Source of the DNA: an uncultured Bacteroides sp.
GTDB lineage: Bacteria > Bacteroidota > Bacteroidia > Bacteroidales > Bacteroidaceae
Length of the DNA: 19,086 nucleotides
Direction of reading: 5' to 3'
Assembly: GCA_959606905.1 (NCBI GenBank)
Contig: CAUHML010000057.1
Location: forward strand, 1 to 19,086
In this document: positions 1 through 8,887 of the stretch, piece after piece
Position numbering within the stretch: the first letter of the stretch is position 1
Layout: each line of letters begins with the position of its first letter
Position numbers and translations under genes: made by a program
The notes under the pieces: generated by a model
The model's database searches: none
Told to the model about the DNA's origin: nothing
The model's input: only the letters and a program-made list of their open reading frames with translations

Positions 1-16
1 CTGTTTTTACTGGTAA

Positions 17-108
17 AAGTATGATAGATGCATTTTCTAAAAGCTATCTATCATACTTATTCCTTTGATAATTAAAAGATTATTGAAATAAATGATACTA
101 TGATAGAT
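17..108. repeat. Inverted repeat plus third copy of TATGATAGAT in gene-free left edge
   Basis: Positions 17-29 (AAGTATGATAGAT) and 46-58 (ATCTATCATACTT) are perfect 13-base inverted arms around a 16-base spacer. A third copy of the core, TATGATAGAT, lies at 99-108 in the direct orientation. No T-tract follows the hairpin on either strand, so it is not a convincing terminator. The rest of 1-213 is AT-rich; I see no coding frame, only a five-codon ATG frame near 151. It could be a protein-binding dyad for whatever lies to the left, or a relic of a mobile element. The function is unknown. Confidence 0.6.
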
Positions 109-203
109 ATTTTATTTCACTATGTAGCATTTAATTCAAATATTTAGGAACATGAGCAAACGTTAGACTTGGAAAAGTTAGCGCCTGCCCGTTCTTTGAA
201 AAA

Positions 204-249
204 GCAATTAAAAAGAGGCTGACTCAAAAACAATCTTGAGACAGCCTCT
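204..249 (-). terminator. Intrinsic terminator of the left (minus-strand) operon
   Basis: The arms AGAGGCTGACTCAA (214-227) and TTGAGACAGCCTCT (236-249) pair over 14 bases with one A:A mismatch and an 8-base loop. Read on the minus strand, the hairpin is followed at once by TTTTTAATTG. It begins about 40 bases beyond the stop codon of the last minus-strand gene, the position expected for a factor-independent terminator of the four-gene operon. Confidence 0.85.
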
Positions 250-289
250 CGAATACAAACTTTAACCTATATTCTTTTTAGACTCAATA

Positions 290-1597
290 CTACTTAAAGA
301 CGTATATTTCATAAAGCTCACATCCCCAAGAAGCCAAAAGATCAAATTTCACATACCGTGCAGTTATAGATTCAATGAATTGATAGTAATCGGCATTCTC
401 ATCAGCAGTAGCTACTTTTCCTAGATAATTCCATGTGTTTCCATCAGAAGAAACTGATAATTGTACATTTTGAGGAGCATAATAATATATATAATCAAGA
501 CCTACTCCAGTGATTGTTTTTTCCTCTCCCATATCGAGTGTAAATGAAATATCTCCATCAGAACATATACCTTCATAGTTACCTTTGGTTTCACCATCAA
601 TAAGCGAACCGCCACCATCGTTTTGATAAAAATCACTACTATCTTCCACATCTACAGACCAACCCTGTTTGGCCCATTCTATCCAACCGGAAGGCCGTTT
701 GTAAGATATGTGTTCAAATCCTCTTATATATTTATTTATATTCAAGGTGAAAGAACTTCTTTTCTCATCCTGCACGAAGACCGGATCTTCACATTCAAAA
801 ACAGCTGTGATATTTAATGTGTTTGACGAGTCGTCCGATGTACGCAACAAAAAGTCATTAGTAATCTCCCAAGTAATATCTCCTGATGTCTTTTCACCAG
901 CAGGAATTATAATTTCTGCAGGAGTAATACTAATGTCTTTCAGGTATTCGTCATCCACTCCTTCCGTTGTAAGTTTCACCTTTACATCTTTCCGAGCAGG
1001 ACGATCCAATTGTACACTGAATGTATATAGATTCCGCTCCGTGTCCTTAAATTCTCCGTTGAAATAAGTATGTTCGAATGTAGTTTTATTACCGACTTTT
1101 CCTTCCAAGAAACCTGTAGCTACATACGCCTCTTTCTTTATCAAAGCTTTTGCCTCCAAGGTAATAGATGGCATTTTATATCCTTGCACAGTAGCTCTCA
1201 CTCCTAAATTATAGGTAGCTTCATCGTAATTAGATTGAAAAACATCCATATTTTTTATACCCAAAGTAACACTGGCATCCGTATAGCCTGCCGGAATTAT
1301 CAATTTGGTATCACTTAACTCAACATCTTCTCCGATTGGCTCAAAAGTAACTATTGCGTCCTCGGGTGAAGCGTTAAAACGAAAGGTGAATATTGCGGGT
1401 TTATCGAATTCTAATATACCCTCATTATTATAGGTGGCATTCACTATTATTTCCGAACCTTCTCCGTCTTCCGCCACAAGAGAAAAATTGTTATCCGGAT
1501 AGGTAGCCAGACTTGGAGTTTCATCTTCGCCGCATCCAGAAAGGGCTGTCAGCGAACCGACTGCCAACAATAAGAAAAATCTATAAAGTGTTCTCAT
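290..1597 (-). CDS. Surface lipoprotein with DUF1735-like domains and C-terminal F5/8 type C (discoidin-like) domain
   Basis: This is a 435-residue protein. A lipoprotein signal ends in LSGC with the lipidated Cys at 22, followed by acidic residues (GEDE) that resemble a Bacteroides surface-export signal. Residues about 35-290 form beta-rich modules with the pattern seen in DUF1735/BT_3987 N-terminal-type domains, such as IIPAGYTDASVTLGI and IIIPAGEKTSGDITW. Residues about 295-435 look like an F5/8 type C/CBM32-like jelly roll (ITGVGLDYIYYY, VQLSVSSDGNTWNYLG, ARYVKFDLLAS). It has no visible catalytic motif and probably binds glycan or protein. It is the last gene of the minus-strand operon, 20 bases after the endoglycosidase gene and just before the terminator. 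The gene at the same place in the plus-strand arm is unrelated (BACON/LRR). The ligand is unknown. Confidence 0.82.
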   Translation of the reverse strand: MRTLYRFFLLLAVGSLTALSGCGEDETPSLATYPDNNFSLVAEDGEGSEIIVNATYNNEGILEFDKPAIFTFRFNASPEDAIVTFEPIGEDVELSDTKLIIPAGYTDASVTLGIKNMDVFQSNYDEATYNLGVRATVQGYKMPSITLEAKALIKKEAYVATGFLEGKVGNKTTFEHTYFNGEFKDTERNLYTFSVQLDRPARKDVKVKLTTEGVDDEYLKDISITPAEIIIPAGEKTSGDITWEITNDFLLRTSDDSSNTLNITAVFECEDPVFVQDEKRSSFTLNINKYIRGFEHISYKRPSGWIEWAKQGWSVDVEDSSDFYQNDGGGSLIDGETKGNYEGICSDGDISFTLDMGEEKTITGVGLDYIYYYAPQNVQLSVSSDGNTWNYLGKVATADENADYYQFIESITARYVKFDLLASWGCELYEIYVFK

Positions 1598-1617
1598 TTC
1601 TACAATTGTTTTTTAAA

Positions 1618-3045
1618 TTATTGCAAATCATCGGGATATTGGTAAGGTGTGGCATCATTGTCCTTGTAGAACACGGTAGGTGCTTGTAACGGAGAACCAT
1701 ACAGAGTTTTCACATCAGACAGACGCCGGAATACATTGCCATAATTTTCCGGCTTCGGTGAAAAGCCCATAAACCATCCAGAACCTTGGTTTATCAGTCT
1801 TTGTCCCTGTAAATCGCCACCTGTACCTCTAACAAACTCCATGGATTGACCGGAACATTCTTTGGATGTCAGGTCCCCATACGGAACTTGAGAAGGATCT
1901 CTACCATAATCACCAACTACAATATCTATCCAGTTTTTAATAGTTACTCCATCAACAACGGTTGCCTTCGAACTATACATTCTTCTTAATGCATATACTG
2001 CTACGATTTTATCAGGCATTGCTTGTTTAGTTTCGTAGCATAGACGTGCCGCAGCCTCCTCACTAGGCTCTGTTAATGCTGGATTATTCGGATCATAAGC
2101 ACCTTCATATTCGTCATCAAAACATACCCCGTCCAGATTATATGCTTTGCAATACTGAGCTAGTTCTCGTGCAAAGTCTTTGGCACCTTGTTTAGAAAGT
2201 TGCGCCACTCCTGTTATATCCCCGTTACTAAGTATTCCTAATACTATTTTAGTTCCACGTTTACGAAGTGGTTGCAAAAATTTCTCATTATTATCTAGCA
2301 AATATTGTATGTAAGCATTACATTTTAAATAAGGGCGTTGGGCTTGTGCGTCCCAGTTGATATTGGCAGCAAATGGAGATACTACATCCCACAGCAATTT
2401 TCCGTTTTCCAGTTGAAAAGAAAGAGCATTCAGTGGATTTGTACCATCAAAGAAGACAAATGACTTTACTACATCTTCCCCTTTGTAAGTGTTTCCTAAC
2501 TTTCTCATATCTTTTATCAAATAGATACAATGACCAGCTTTCTCATCTTTTATGGTAATGTCGCTACTTACGTGGGTAAGAGCTATAGGTAAAGCATAGG
2601 TTTTATCTTCTTTCAAAGTGCCGTCCGTCTGAATGGTGATGTCAGTCTGAGCAGATTTTGTTTGTGCATCTACAATAAGCTTCCCGTCATTCTTAAAAGA
2701 AACCAAGTGCGCAGGATACAATTCAAAATCGGTTTCATGCTCTTTGTTATAAGTATCCAAATAGTCTGCATCAATAATTACTTGAGCAAAAGTACTGGTA
2801 CTCGCCATTTTACTAAGACTCATTTTTACAGAAGTAGTATAAGTATCTTTGTATAGCTCCACTACGTTAGAGGACAAATTGGACTTTCCGTCACGCAAGT
2901 ATCCATTGTTTTCATAAATGCCAGTATATGCTGACTCATCTATTGCTTTATTTATGACAAGATCATCATCACAAGAGGTAAGGCAAGTTATGCCGCCTGC
3001 AAATATGGCAACCATCAACCCTGTTATCAGATATTTTTGTTTCAT
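1618..3045 (-). CDS. GH18 endo-beta-N-acetylglucosaminidase lipoprotein (BT_3987-like), left-arm copy
   Basis: Predicted to cut the GlcNAc-GlcNAc core of N-glycans at the cell surface. I start it at the ATG at 3045 (475 residues). The frame stays open to 3105, but that longer start would overlap the upstream gene and bury the signal peptide. The lipobox is CLTSC with Cys25, followed by DDD. Residues about 30-180 are a DUF1735/BT_3987-like N-terminal domain; about 190-475 are the GH18 barrel. The active-site strand reads LDGVCFDDEY, giving D305, D310 and E312 in the DGxxxDxE pattern, so the substrate-assisting Asp and acid/base Glu are both present. Other typical blocks are AANINWD, GVAQLS and FARELAQYC. 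It is a paralogue of the gene at 12899-14323, with different loops after the active site. It lies 26 bases after the LamG gene. Exact glycan preference cannot be read from the sequence. Confidence 0.88.
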   Translation of the reverse strand: MKQKYLITGLMVAIFAGGITCLTSCDDDLVINKAIDESAYTGIYENNGYLRDGKSNLSSNVVELYKDTYTTSVKMSLSKMASTSTFAQVIIDADYLDTYNKEHETDFELYPAHLVSFKNDGKLIVDAQTKSAQTDITIQTDGTLKEDKTYALPIALTHVSSDITIKDEKAGHCIYLIKDMRKLGNTYKGEDVVKSFVFFDGTNPLNALSFQLENGKLLWDVVSPFAANINWDAQAQRPYLKCNAYIQYLLDNNEKFLQPLRKRGTKIVLGILSNGDITGVAQLSKQGAKDFARELAQYCKAYNLDGVCFDDEYEGAYDPNNPALTEPSEEAAARLCYETKQAMPDKIVAVYALRRMYSSKATVVDGVTIKNWIDIVVGDYGRDPSQVPYGDLTSKECSGQSMEFVRGTGGDLQGQRLINQGSGWFMGFSPKPENYGNVFRRLSDVKTLYGSPLQAPTVFYKDNDATPYQYPDDLQ

Positions 3046-3071
3046 AATAATATTCTTTTTAATTAAAAGGA

Positions 3072-4232
3072 TTAATATATTTGAGGAAGTTCTACAGGAA
3101 CCCATATCGGATCTTTACTCGCAGTGATATCATTTCCATTACCTGTACGATCTATAACAACCTTTCCAGACCCCTCATTAAATTTCCAGTAGGCTACAAG
3201 TCCTTCACTGGCAGGATTTACTTTATAAGGATTATCTGCAATTTGCTCTGCAGTTCTTTCTACGCTCCAAATACGAACCTCTGAAATTTCTCCCGGAAGC
3301 CAGCGGGTACCATCAAAAGAACGACCTATATAGCAATTCTTAGTTAAATTAACCGTACTATTTGCTGACTGGTCTTTATACACCGCCACACCATTCTTGT
3401 AATAGATTCGGTTTTTATTGACAGTGTTATACACAACAGCTATGTGTACCCATTCGTCTACCGGAAGTCCAATACCTGGTGCGTGATTTGCTGGAGGAAA
3501 ACTTCCACCTGGCACAAATGCCTGAAGTTGATCACGTGGACGGTCACCATCACCGATACGTATAAGGAAATTACCTTCTATTCCAAAAACAGAACTTAGT
3601 GCATTATCACGTTTGGCCACCCAGTCATCACTTCGTACCAATGCTTCTACTGTAATAGTAGTCATCTTACTTACATTACTATTCCAGTTGATCGGGAAAT
3701 AATTTTCCTTAATATTAGCTACAACATTAATAAGAGCAGCGCCTTTAATAATAAAATAAGTGGTACGGGCACTCTCTAGAAGTCCAATTCCAGTTACATT
3801 TGTGATTGTAACAGGCAACACATAACGTCTTGAGTCGTCCAATTGATTCAAATTAACGAAATTCACTATGATATCATCTCCGGAAATTCCTCCGGGTTGA
3901 ATCGTAACATTCTTCACAGGGATATCATAAAACGCTTCGGGAAGTGCTGTAGCATTATCCCCATAACATAGATTATAGGTAGCTGTTAAAGATGGTTTGG
4001 CATCAAAGCTGACTTGGATTTCGTTGTCGACAGGAGCAGCAAGCCGATAAGTAATTTTACGACTGTCAAACAATACATCTTCTTTAATCAGTAAATCTTC
4101 AGTTACGGGTACCGAACTTATATAAAGCTTATTGTCATAATGATGTTCATCATTAATATCCGTATCCTTGCAGCTGCTTACCGTAAATGCAGTAAGTGCT
4201 ATAAATGCTAATTGATAAATATGCAATTTCAT
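3072..4232 (-). CDS. DUF1735 / LamG-like jelly-roll surface lipoprotein, left-arm copy
   Basis: This is a 386-residue lipoprotein with lipobox TVSSC (Cys21). Residues about 30-165 resemble DUF1735 (HYDNKLYIS near the start, RRYVLPVTITNVTGIGLLES in the middle). Residues about 170-386 form a concanavalin A-like/LamG fold, with EWVHIAVVYN, IYYKNGVAVY, GEISEVRIWSVERTAEQI and the closing GLVAYWKFNEGSGKVVIDR. No hydrolase residues are evident. By analogy with the equivalent protein of the BT_3983-3987 type locus, it is likely a surface glycan-binding protein. It is paralogous to 11707-12873 and sits at the same place, between the dead GH18-like gene (9-base gap) and the endoglycosidase gene. Family assignment is good; binding role is inferred. 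Confidence 0.85.
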   Translation of the reverse strand: MKLHIYQLAFIALTAFTVSSCKDTDINDEHHYDNKLYISSVPVTEDLLIKEDVLFDSRKITYRLAAPVDNEIQVSFDAKPSLTATYNLCYGDNATALPEAFYDIPVKNVTIQPGGISGDDIIVNFVNLNQLDDSRRYVLPVTITNVTGIGLLESARTTYFIIKGAALINVVANIKENYFPINWNSNVSKMTTITVEALVRSDDWVAKRDNALSSVFGIEGNFLIRIGDGDRPRDQLQAFVPGGSFPPANHAPGIGLPVDEWVHIAVVYNTVNKNRIYYKNGVAVYKDQSANSTVNLTKNCYIGRSFDGTRWLPGEISEVRIWSVERTAEQIADNPYKVNPASEGLVAYWKFNEGSGKVVIDRTGNGNDITASKDPIWVPVELPQIY

Positions 4233-4241
4233 ATTGTATTT

Positions 4242-5312
4242 CTATTTGTTAGGATTCATTATATGAATAGTTTCACGTACTGTTCCGTAAGTATTATTGT
4301 AATAATCCTTTTGGATATTGATGATAAAAATACCAGTGCGGGTATAATCTGGTGATGCCTGTACAATCCATTGAGCTGTACCTTGTGCAGCCAATACTTT
4401 ATTTCCATTTGCATCCCGTGTATCCCAATAACCAATTATCATATCCTTATCTTCCTGTTGAGGAAACTGTGTACAGGCAATAAAACGATCTTTTGGAACA
4501 AGATCCACATTCGTTCCTGCTACGTCTATGCCTGCTTGAATAGCCATAAAAACATTTAATGTCAGATCCTCCATGTTTTTGGAAGAAGCGGTTTTCAGTA
4601 TCAGATGATTGTATTTATCCAGCATATCCATGTTTTCGGGAGCTAAATACTGCACATAACCGTAAAAAACCAATGTCTTGTCGGTATGCTTAATCCGCCA
4701 ATCCAACACTCTGCTGAAGAAGTTTTGCTGACGTGCCTTGTATTGTTGTAACACATCTTCTTGCATACCCACCATTGAAAGTCCTGTATAGTCAATTAGG
4801 ATACCATCATATCCATAACTGTCACATAGAGCCAGCATAGCATCCGTACGTTCATTCAGATATCTTTGTGCATCTTCTTCCGTCAATTCGGAATTATCCT
4901 TTGCCTTATTGTTCCATTCTTGTTCTAAACTCTCATAATTAATGCAGGAAAGCGTGCGGATATTCTTCTCGCGTATTTTTACCATTTCGGCCTGTGTTTC
5001 AGACGAGAGCTTTTCCGGATTATTCAAACAGATAAAATCCACACTGTCCGGTATAGCGGTGAGACGTTCGGTTTGATTGATTGGGTTAGTTTCCGGATTG
5101 TCAAAAGAGACAAAGACTAACTTATGTTCTCCATCCTTGTAGCGTTTCAGATCTCTGATATAGTCAGCATACAGTTGTGGGTTTTGCTCTTCAAATGTAG
5201 AGTAATGGATGTTAATGCTTTCTGGGTCTGTCCAGTCTTCGCATGAGGAATACATCATCCCCCACACCATCAATATTGCTGTAAACAAACTGTTTTTTAC
5301 TATTCTTTTCAT
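4242..5312 (-). CDS. Catalytically dead GH18-like surface glycan-binding lipoprotein, left-arm copy
   Basis: The start is placed at the ATG at 5312 (356 residues). A GTG four codons upstream (5324) is also open, but the ATG aligns with the start of the plus-strand paralogue (MKRIVKN versus MRRKIKY) and gives a cleaner signal peptide. Lipid Cys24 (YSSC) is followed by DWTDPESINIH, which is identical in the paralogue. The GH18 active-site strand reads YDGILIDYTG: D169 and D174 are kept, but the catalytic Glu position is Thr176. Hydrolysis is therefore unlikely, and a glycan-binding role is inferred, as for GH18-like surface binding proteins of related Bacteroides loci. It is the first gene of the minus-strand operon, and its leader carries the dyad shared with the plus-strand copy. 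Confidence 0.86.
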   Translation of the reverse strand: MKRIVKNSLFTAILMVWGMMYSSCEDWTDPESINIHYSTFEEQNPQLYADYIRDLKRYKDGEHKLVFVSFDNPETNPINQTERLTAIPDSVDFICLNNPEKLSSETQAEMVKIREKNIRTLSCINYESLEQEWNNKAKDNSELTEEDAQRYLNERTDAMLALCDSYGYDGILIDYTGLSMVGMQEDVLQQYKARQQNFFSRVLDWRIKHTDKTLVFYGYVQYLAPENMDMLDKYNHLILKTASSKNMEDLTLNVFMAIQAGIDVAGTNVDLVPKDRFIACTQFPQQEDKDMIIGYWDTRDANGNKVLAAQGTAQWIVQASPDYTRTGIFIINIQKDYYNNTYGTVRETIHIMNPNK

Positions 5313-5352
5313 ATATATTATCACTTAAAGATTTTAATCACATTATTTTCAT

Positions 5353-5378
5353 CCAAGTTCTCTAAGTACTTGGTATAT
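5353..5378 (-). promoter_or_regulatory. Leader dyad of the left arm, shared with the element at 10541-10571
   Basis: Read on the minus strand, this is ATATACCAAGTACTTAGAG followed by AACTTGG. The arms CCAAGTACT and AGAACTTGG pair with one mismatch around the 3-base centre TAG. It begins 66 bases before the ATG at 5312. The plus-strand paralogue has the same 19-base core 69 bases before its own ATG. It may be an operator or an RNA hairpin in the 5' leader. Confidence 0.65.
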
Positions 5379-5420
5379 TTTAAATATAGGTTATTCAAGG
5401 GGGTATCAGATATTTCTTAC

Positions 5421-5434
5421 TTTTTTCGAAAAAA
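5421..5434. repeat. 14-base perfect palindrome TTTTTTCGAAAAAA
   Basis: Six T, CG, six A: a self-complementary site near the middle of the divergent control region, continuing into two more A residues. It is about 109 bases upstream of the left-arm ATG and 115 bases upstream of the susC ATG, so it is roughly central. Its role is unknown; it may only reflect AT-rich composition. Confidence 0.5.
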
Positions 5435-5549
5435 AAGAGAAAATGGACTAAGTGTTTATTATATTAGCATTGTTTTATTAACAAAGGGAGGGAAAGTCGA
5501 CACTCTTCTTTTTGAGTTTAATAAAATGTATAACCATTAAATTAAATGT

Positions 5550-8500
5550 ATGGAAAGCAAACATTCGCTTCGAAAGTCGAAGTTATTTCGAGCTTTATTG
5601 ATTCTTTTGTTGATAGCAGTTCCTGTACAATGGGCTGCGGCACAGTTGACCTTATCAACTCCCCGTACAACTTTAGGAACTGTAATTAAACAAATTCAAT
5701 CACAATCAAAGTACCAATTTTTCTACAATGACAAGCTATCAACTGTCACAGTTGAACCTTTAAAAGTAAAAGATGCTTCTTTAGAGCAAGTTTTAAACAC
5801 ACTTTTGAAAAATAAAGATATCTCTTATAAAATAGAAGAGAATATAATTTATTTATCGGAAAAAGAAAACTCTAATTCGCTACAACAACAAAGCGGGAAA
5901 GAACGTACTATAACCGGACAAGTTGTAGATGCTAAAGGAGAACCACTGATTGGTGTTAGTATTTTAGTAAAAGGAACAACAGACGGAGCTATTACCGATT
6001 TGGATGGTAACTACAAAATTATGACAAAAAGCAATAACCCAGTTATTGTTTATTCTTATATCGGATATAAGACACAAGAAATTCCTTTGAAAGGACAGAC
6101 AGCCATTAATATTACGATGATGGATGACACCCAAGTGATTGACGAGGTGGTTGTTACAGCTTTGGGCATTAAGCGTTCGGAGAAAGCTTTGAGTTATAAT
6201 GTCACACAGGTCGATGCAGAATCAGCTTTAGCTGTAAAAGATGCGAACTTTATTAATTCACTGAACGGAAAGGTTGCGGGTTTAAATATCAACTCTTCTT
6301 CTTCTGGTATTGGTGGTGCAAGTAAAGTTGTTATGCGTGGTTCCAGGGGGATCGAACAATCGTCTAATGCTCTTTATGTTATCGACGGTATTCCAATGTA
6401 TAACCTGAGCGCTTCTGGTGGTTCTGAAGAGATGCAATCGCAAGGCTCTACAGAAGCTATAGCTGATATAAACCCAGATGACATTGAATCAATGTCAGTT
6501 TTGTCTGGTGCCGCTGCTGCCGCATTGTATGGTAGCAATGCATCTAATGGTGCTATTGTAATCACAACAAAAAAAGGAAAAGTGGGTCGTGTAGCCTTGA
6601 CCGTATCTAGTAATACAGAAATGTTATCTCCATTCGTCATGCCACAGTTTCAGAATCGCTATGGAACTTCTGGAACAGATGCTAGTTGGGGGAAAAGACT
6701 GAACGAAGCTAATTACCGCGGATACGATCCTGCAAGTGATTATTTTCAGACTGGACTTATTGGAACAGAATCTGTAACACTTTCTACTGGTACAGAACAC
6801 AATCAGACATATCTTTCTGCCGCAGCCGTTAATTCGCGTGGTATTATTCCAAATAACAAATACGACCGCTATAACTTTACATTCCGTAACACCACTCTTT
6901 TCCTAGAAGATAAGATGAAACTGGATGTTGGTGCTCAATATATTATGCAGAAAGACCGTAATATGGTGAATCAAGGTATTTATGCAAACCCGCTGTCTTC
7001 TGCTTACCTGTTTCCGCGTGGAAATGACTGGGAAGATTACAAAATGTACGAACGTTATGATTTAGAGCGTAATATGTATACGCAATATTGGCCTCAAGGA
7101 GGAGGATCGTTCCGTTTACAAAATCCTTACTGGATTAATTATCGTAACTTGCGTGAAAATGACAAAGATCGTTATATGTTGAGTGCAGCTTTAAGTTACG
7201 ATATTCTAAGTTGGTTGAACGTAGCTGGACGTGTACGTCTAGATAATTCATACAACACATATACACAAAAATACTATGCCTCTACCATCGCAACTATTGC
7301 TGAAGGTGAAAATGGTTTTTATGGTGTAACAAACACTCGTGACAAGCAAACATATGCAGACTTATTGTTGAATATAAATAAAACATTTGGCGAGGATTGG
7401 AGTTTAACAGCTAATATCGGAGCATCTTATTCAGACAATCGTTCTGAAGCTCTTGCCGTTAGTGGACCAATTGCAGCGAATGGACTTCCTAACTTTTTCA
7501 CAGTTGCTCAATTGGATAAAGAAACTGGGAAACGTGAAGAAACTGGTTATCGTGAACAAACACAATCTATATTTGCATCTGCAGAAGTTGGTTATAGAAG
7601 TACTTACTACTTGACTCTTACCGGACGTAATGATTGGCCAAGTCAATTAGCGGGACCGAACTCAAAACAGTCTTCTTTTTTCTACCCGTCAGTAGGAGGC
7701 TCTGTTGTTTTGTCTGAACTTTTCAAATTACCTGAAAGTATTTCATACTTAAAACTACGTGCTTCTTGGGCATCCGTAGGTCTACCATTTGGACGCTTCC
7801 TTGCTTATCCAACTTTTTCATGGAATACTTCAACAGGAGCATACTCTTCTCAGTCTGCATATCCATTGTATGATTTGAAACCGGAACGTACAGATTCTTG
7901 GGAAGTAGGTCTTACTGCACGTTTCCTTAAACATTTCAATTTTGATGTTTCATTCTATAATACCAAGACTTACAATCAAACCATGGATGCAAAGCTTTCT
8001 CCAACAGGAGGCTATAGTACATTCTATGCGCAGACTGGTAACGTACGTAACCGTGGTGTAGAACTTTCACTTGGTTACAAGAATACATGGAACAAGTTTT
8101 CATGGAGTTCTAACTACACATTCAGTGCCAATAAAAACAAGATTTTAAGCCTGATTGATGGTTACATAAACCCTGTAACCGGTGAAGAAATAACAAAAGA
8201 CCGTATGGATGTAGGTGGTTTATCAAAGGCACGGTTCATTCTAAAAGTAGGTGGATCTTTAGGTGATCTCTACTCACAGTCTGACTTGCTTCGAGATTCA
8301 AATAATAAGATTTATGTAAATGCCGATGGAAATGTAGCAGTGAATGACAAAGCTGATGATATTTATTTAGGATCTGTTTTTCCAAAAGCTAATATGGCAT
8401 GGCGCAATGACTTTCAATATGGTAACTGGGGACTTGGCTTCCTTCTTACTGCCCGTTTGGGAGGAGTCGTTTACTCTGCGACTCAAGCCGTTCTTGACTC

Positions 8501-8876
8501 CTATGGTGTATCCGAAGCTACAGCAGCAGCTCGTGATAATGGTGGAGTCGTGATAAACGGCAACGATATGATTGACGCGCAAAAGTGGTATACAGTGGTT
8601 GGTGCCGACAGCGGTATTCCTCAATATTACACTTATAGTGCTACCAATTTACGTCTGCAAGAAGCTTCTGTCAGCTACACTATCCCAAGAAAGAAATTGA
8701 AAAATATTATGGATATCACTCTTTCGCTGGTAGGTCGTAACTTGTGGATGATTTATTGCAAGGCTCCTTTCGATCCTGAATCTGTAGCCACTACAGGTAA
8801 CTATTACCAGGGAATTGATTACTTTATGATGCCTAGCCTTCGTAGCGTAGGATTCAATTTGAAACTTAAATTCTAA
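5550..8876 (+). CDS. SusC-like TonB-dependent outer membrane transporter with STN domain
   Basis: Outer membrane importer for the oligosaccharide released by this locus; 1108 residues. A signal peptide ends at about AAA31-Q32. An STN (secretin/TonB short N-terminal) domain covers about 35-103. A carboxypeptidase-regulatory-like beta sandwich covers about 119-195 (ITGQVVDAKGEPLIGVSILV). A TonB-box-like DEVVVTALGIKR lies at 199-209, followed by the plug (VMRGSRGIEQ, YVIDGIPM, AALYGSNASNGAIVITTKKG) and a long beta-barrel ending in the aromatic FNLKLKF. The STN domain is the mark of transporters that signal through a FecR-like anti-sigma factor to an ECF sigma factor; neither is in the window. 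The gene precedes susD by 11 bases and is the only SusC between the two arms. Assignment is firm; the N-glycan substrate is inferred from neighbours. Confidence 0.95.
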   Translation: MESKHSLRKSKLFRALLILLLIAVPVQWAAAQLTLSTPRTTLGTVIKQIQSQSKYQFFYNDKLSTVTVEPLKVKDASLEQVLNTLLKNKDISYKIEENIIYLSEKENSNSLQQQSGKERTITGQVVDAKGEPLIGVSILVKGTTDGAITDLDGNYKIMTKSNNPVIVYSYIGYKTQEIPLKGQTAINITMMDDTQVIDEVVVTALGIKRSEKALSYNVTQVDAESALAVKDANFINSLNGKVAGLNINSSSSGIGGASKVVMRGSRGIEQSSNALYVIDGIPMYNLSASGGSEEMQSQGSTEAIADINPDDIESMSVLSGAAAAALYGSNASNGAIVITTKKGKVGRVALTVSSNTEMLSPFVMPQFQNRYGTSGTDASWGKRLNEANYRGYDPASDYFQTGLIGTESVTLSTGTEHNQTYLSAAAVNSRGIIPNNKYDRYNFTFRNTTLFLEDKMKLDVGAQYIMQKDRNMVNQGIYANPLSSAYLFPRGNDWEDYKMYERYDLERNMYTQYWPQGGGSFRLQNPYWINYRNLRENDKDRYMLSAALSYDILSWLNVAGRVRLDNSYNTYTQKYYASTIATIAEGENGFYGVTNTRDKQTYADLLLNINKTFGEDWSLTANIGASYSDNRSEALAVSGPIAANGLPNFFTVAQLDKETGKREETGYREQTQSIFASAEVGYRSTYYLTLTGRNDWPSQLAGPNSKQSSFFYPSVGGSVVLSELFKLPESISYLKLRASWASVGLPFGRFLAYPTFSWNTSTGAYSSQSAYPLYDLKPERTDSWEVGLTARFLKHFNFDVSFYNTKTYNQTMDAKLSPTGGYSTFYAQTGNVRNRGVELSLGYKNTWNKFSWSSNYTFSANKNKILSLIDGYINPVTGEEITKDRMDVGGLSKARFILKVGGSLGDLYSQSDLLRDSNNKIYVNADGNVAVNDKADDIYLGSVFPKANMAWRNDFQYGNWGLGFLLTARLGGVVYSATQAVLDSYGVSEATAAARDNGGVVINGNDMIDAQKWYTVVGADSGIPQYYTYSATNLRLQEASVSYTIPRKKLKNIMDITLSLVGRNLWMIYCKAPFDPESVATTGNYYQGIDYFMMPSLRSVGFNLKLKF

Positions 8877-8887
8877 AAACGGAAAAG

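Larger units (their letters stand above)
5313..5549. promoter_or_regulatory. Divergent control region between the left-arm operon and susC
   Basis: This 237-base AT-rich stretch separates the start codons of the two arms, so both operons must start here. It contains the leader dyad at 5353-5378, a short inverted repeat TATCAGATA (5404-5412) next to a G-run (5399-5403), a 14-base palindrome TTTTTTCGAAAAAA (5421-5434), and a purine-rich GGGAGGGAAAG before susC. No good TTTG / TAnnTTTG housekeeping promoter is visible on either strand; the nearest are TAGCATTG (5465-5472, plus) and TATATTTA (minus, about 5381-5388), each one base off. This fits use of an alternative (ECF) sigma factor but does not prove it. 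Confidence 0.6.

Noticed and set aside
151..165. Short ATG frame after AGGAAC in the left edge
   Set aside because: It ends after four amino acids; too short to support as a gene or leader peptide.
708..1067. 119-codon plus-strand frame inside the F5/8C lipoprotein gene
   Set aside because: It is a shadow of the minus-strand gene; no start signal or domain is seen.
3046..3105. Twenty-residue N-terminal extension of the left-arm endoglycosidase
   Set aside because: It overlaps the end of the upstream gene and would place polar residues before the signal peptide; the ATG at 3045 gives a normal lipoprotein start.
5313..5324. GTG start four codons upstream for the left-arm GH18-like protein
   Set aside because: The ATG at 5312 matches the paralogue start and conserved leader spacing.
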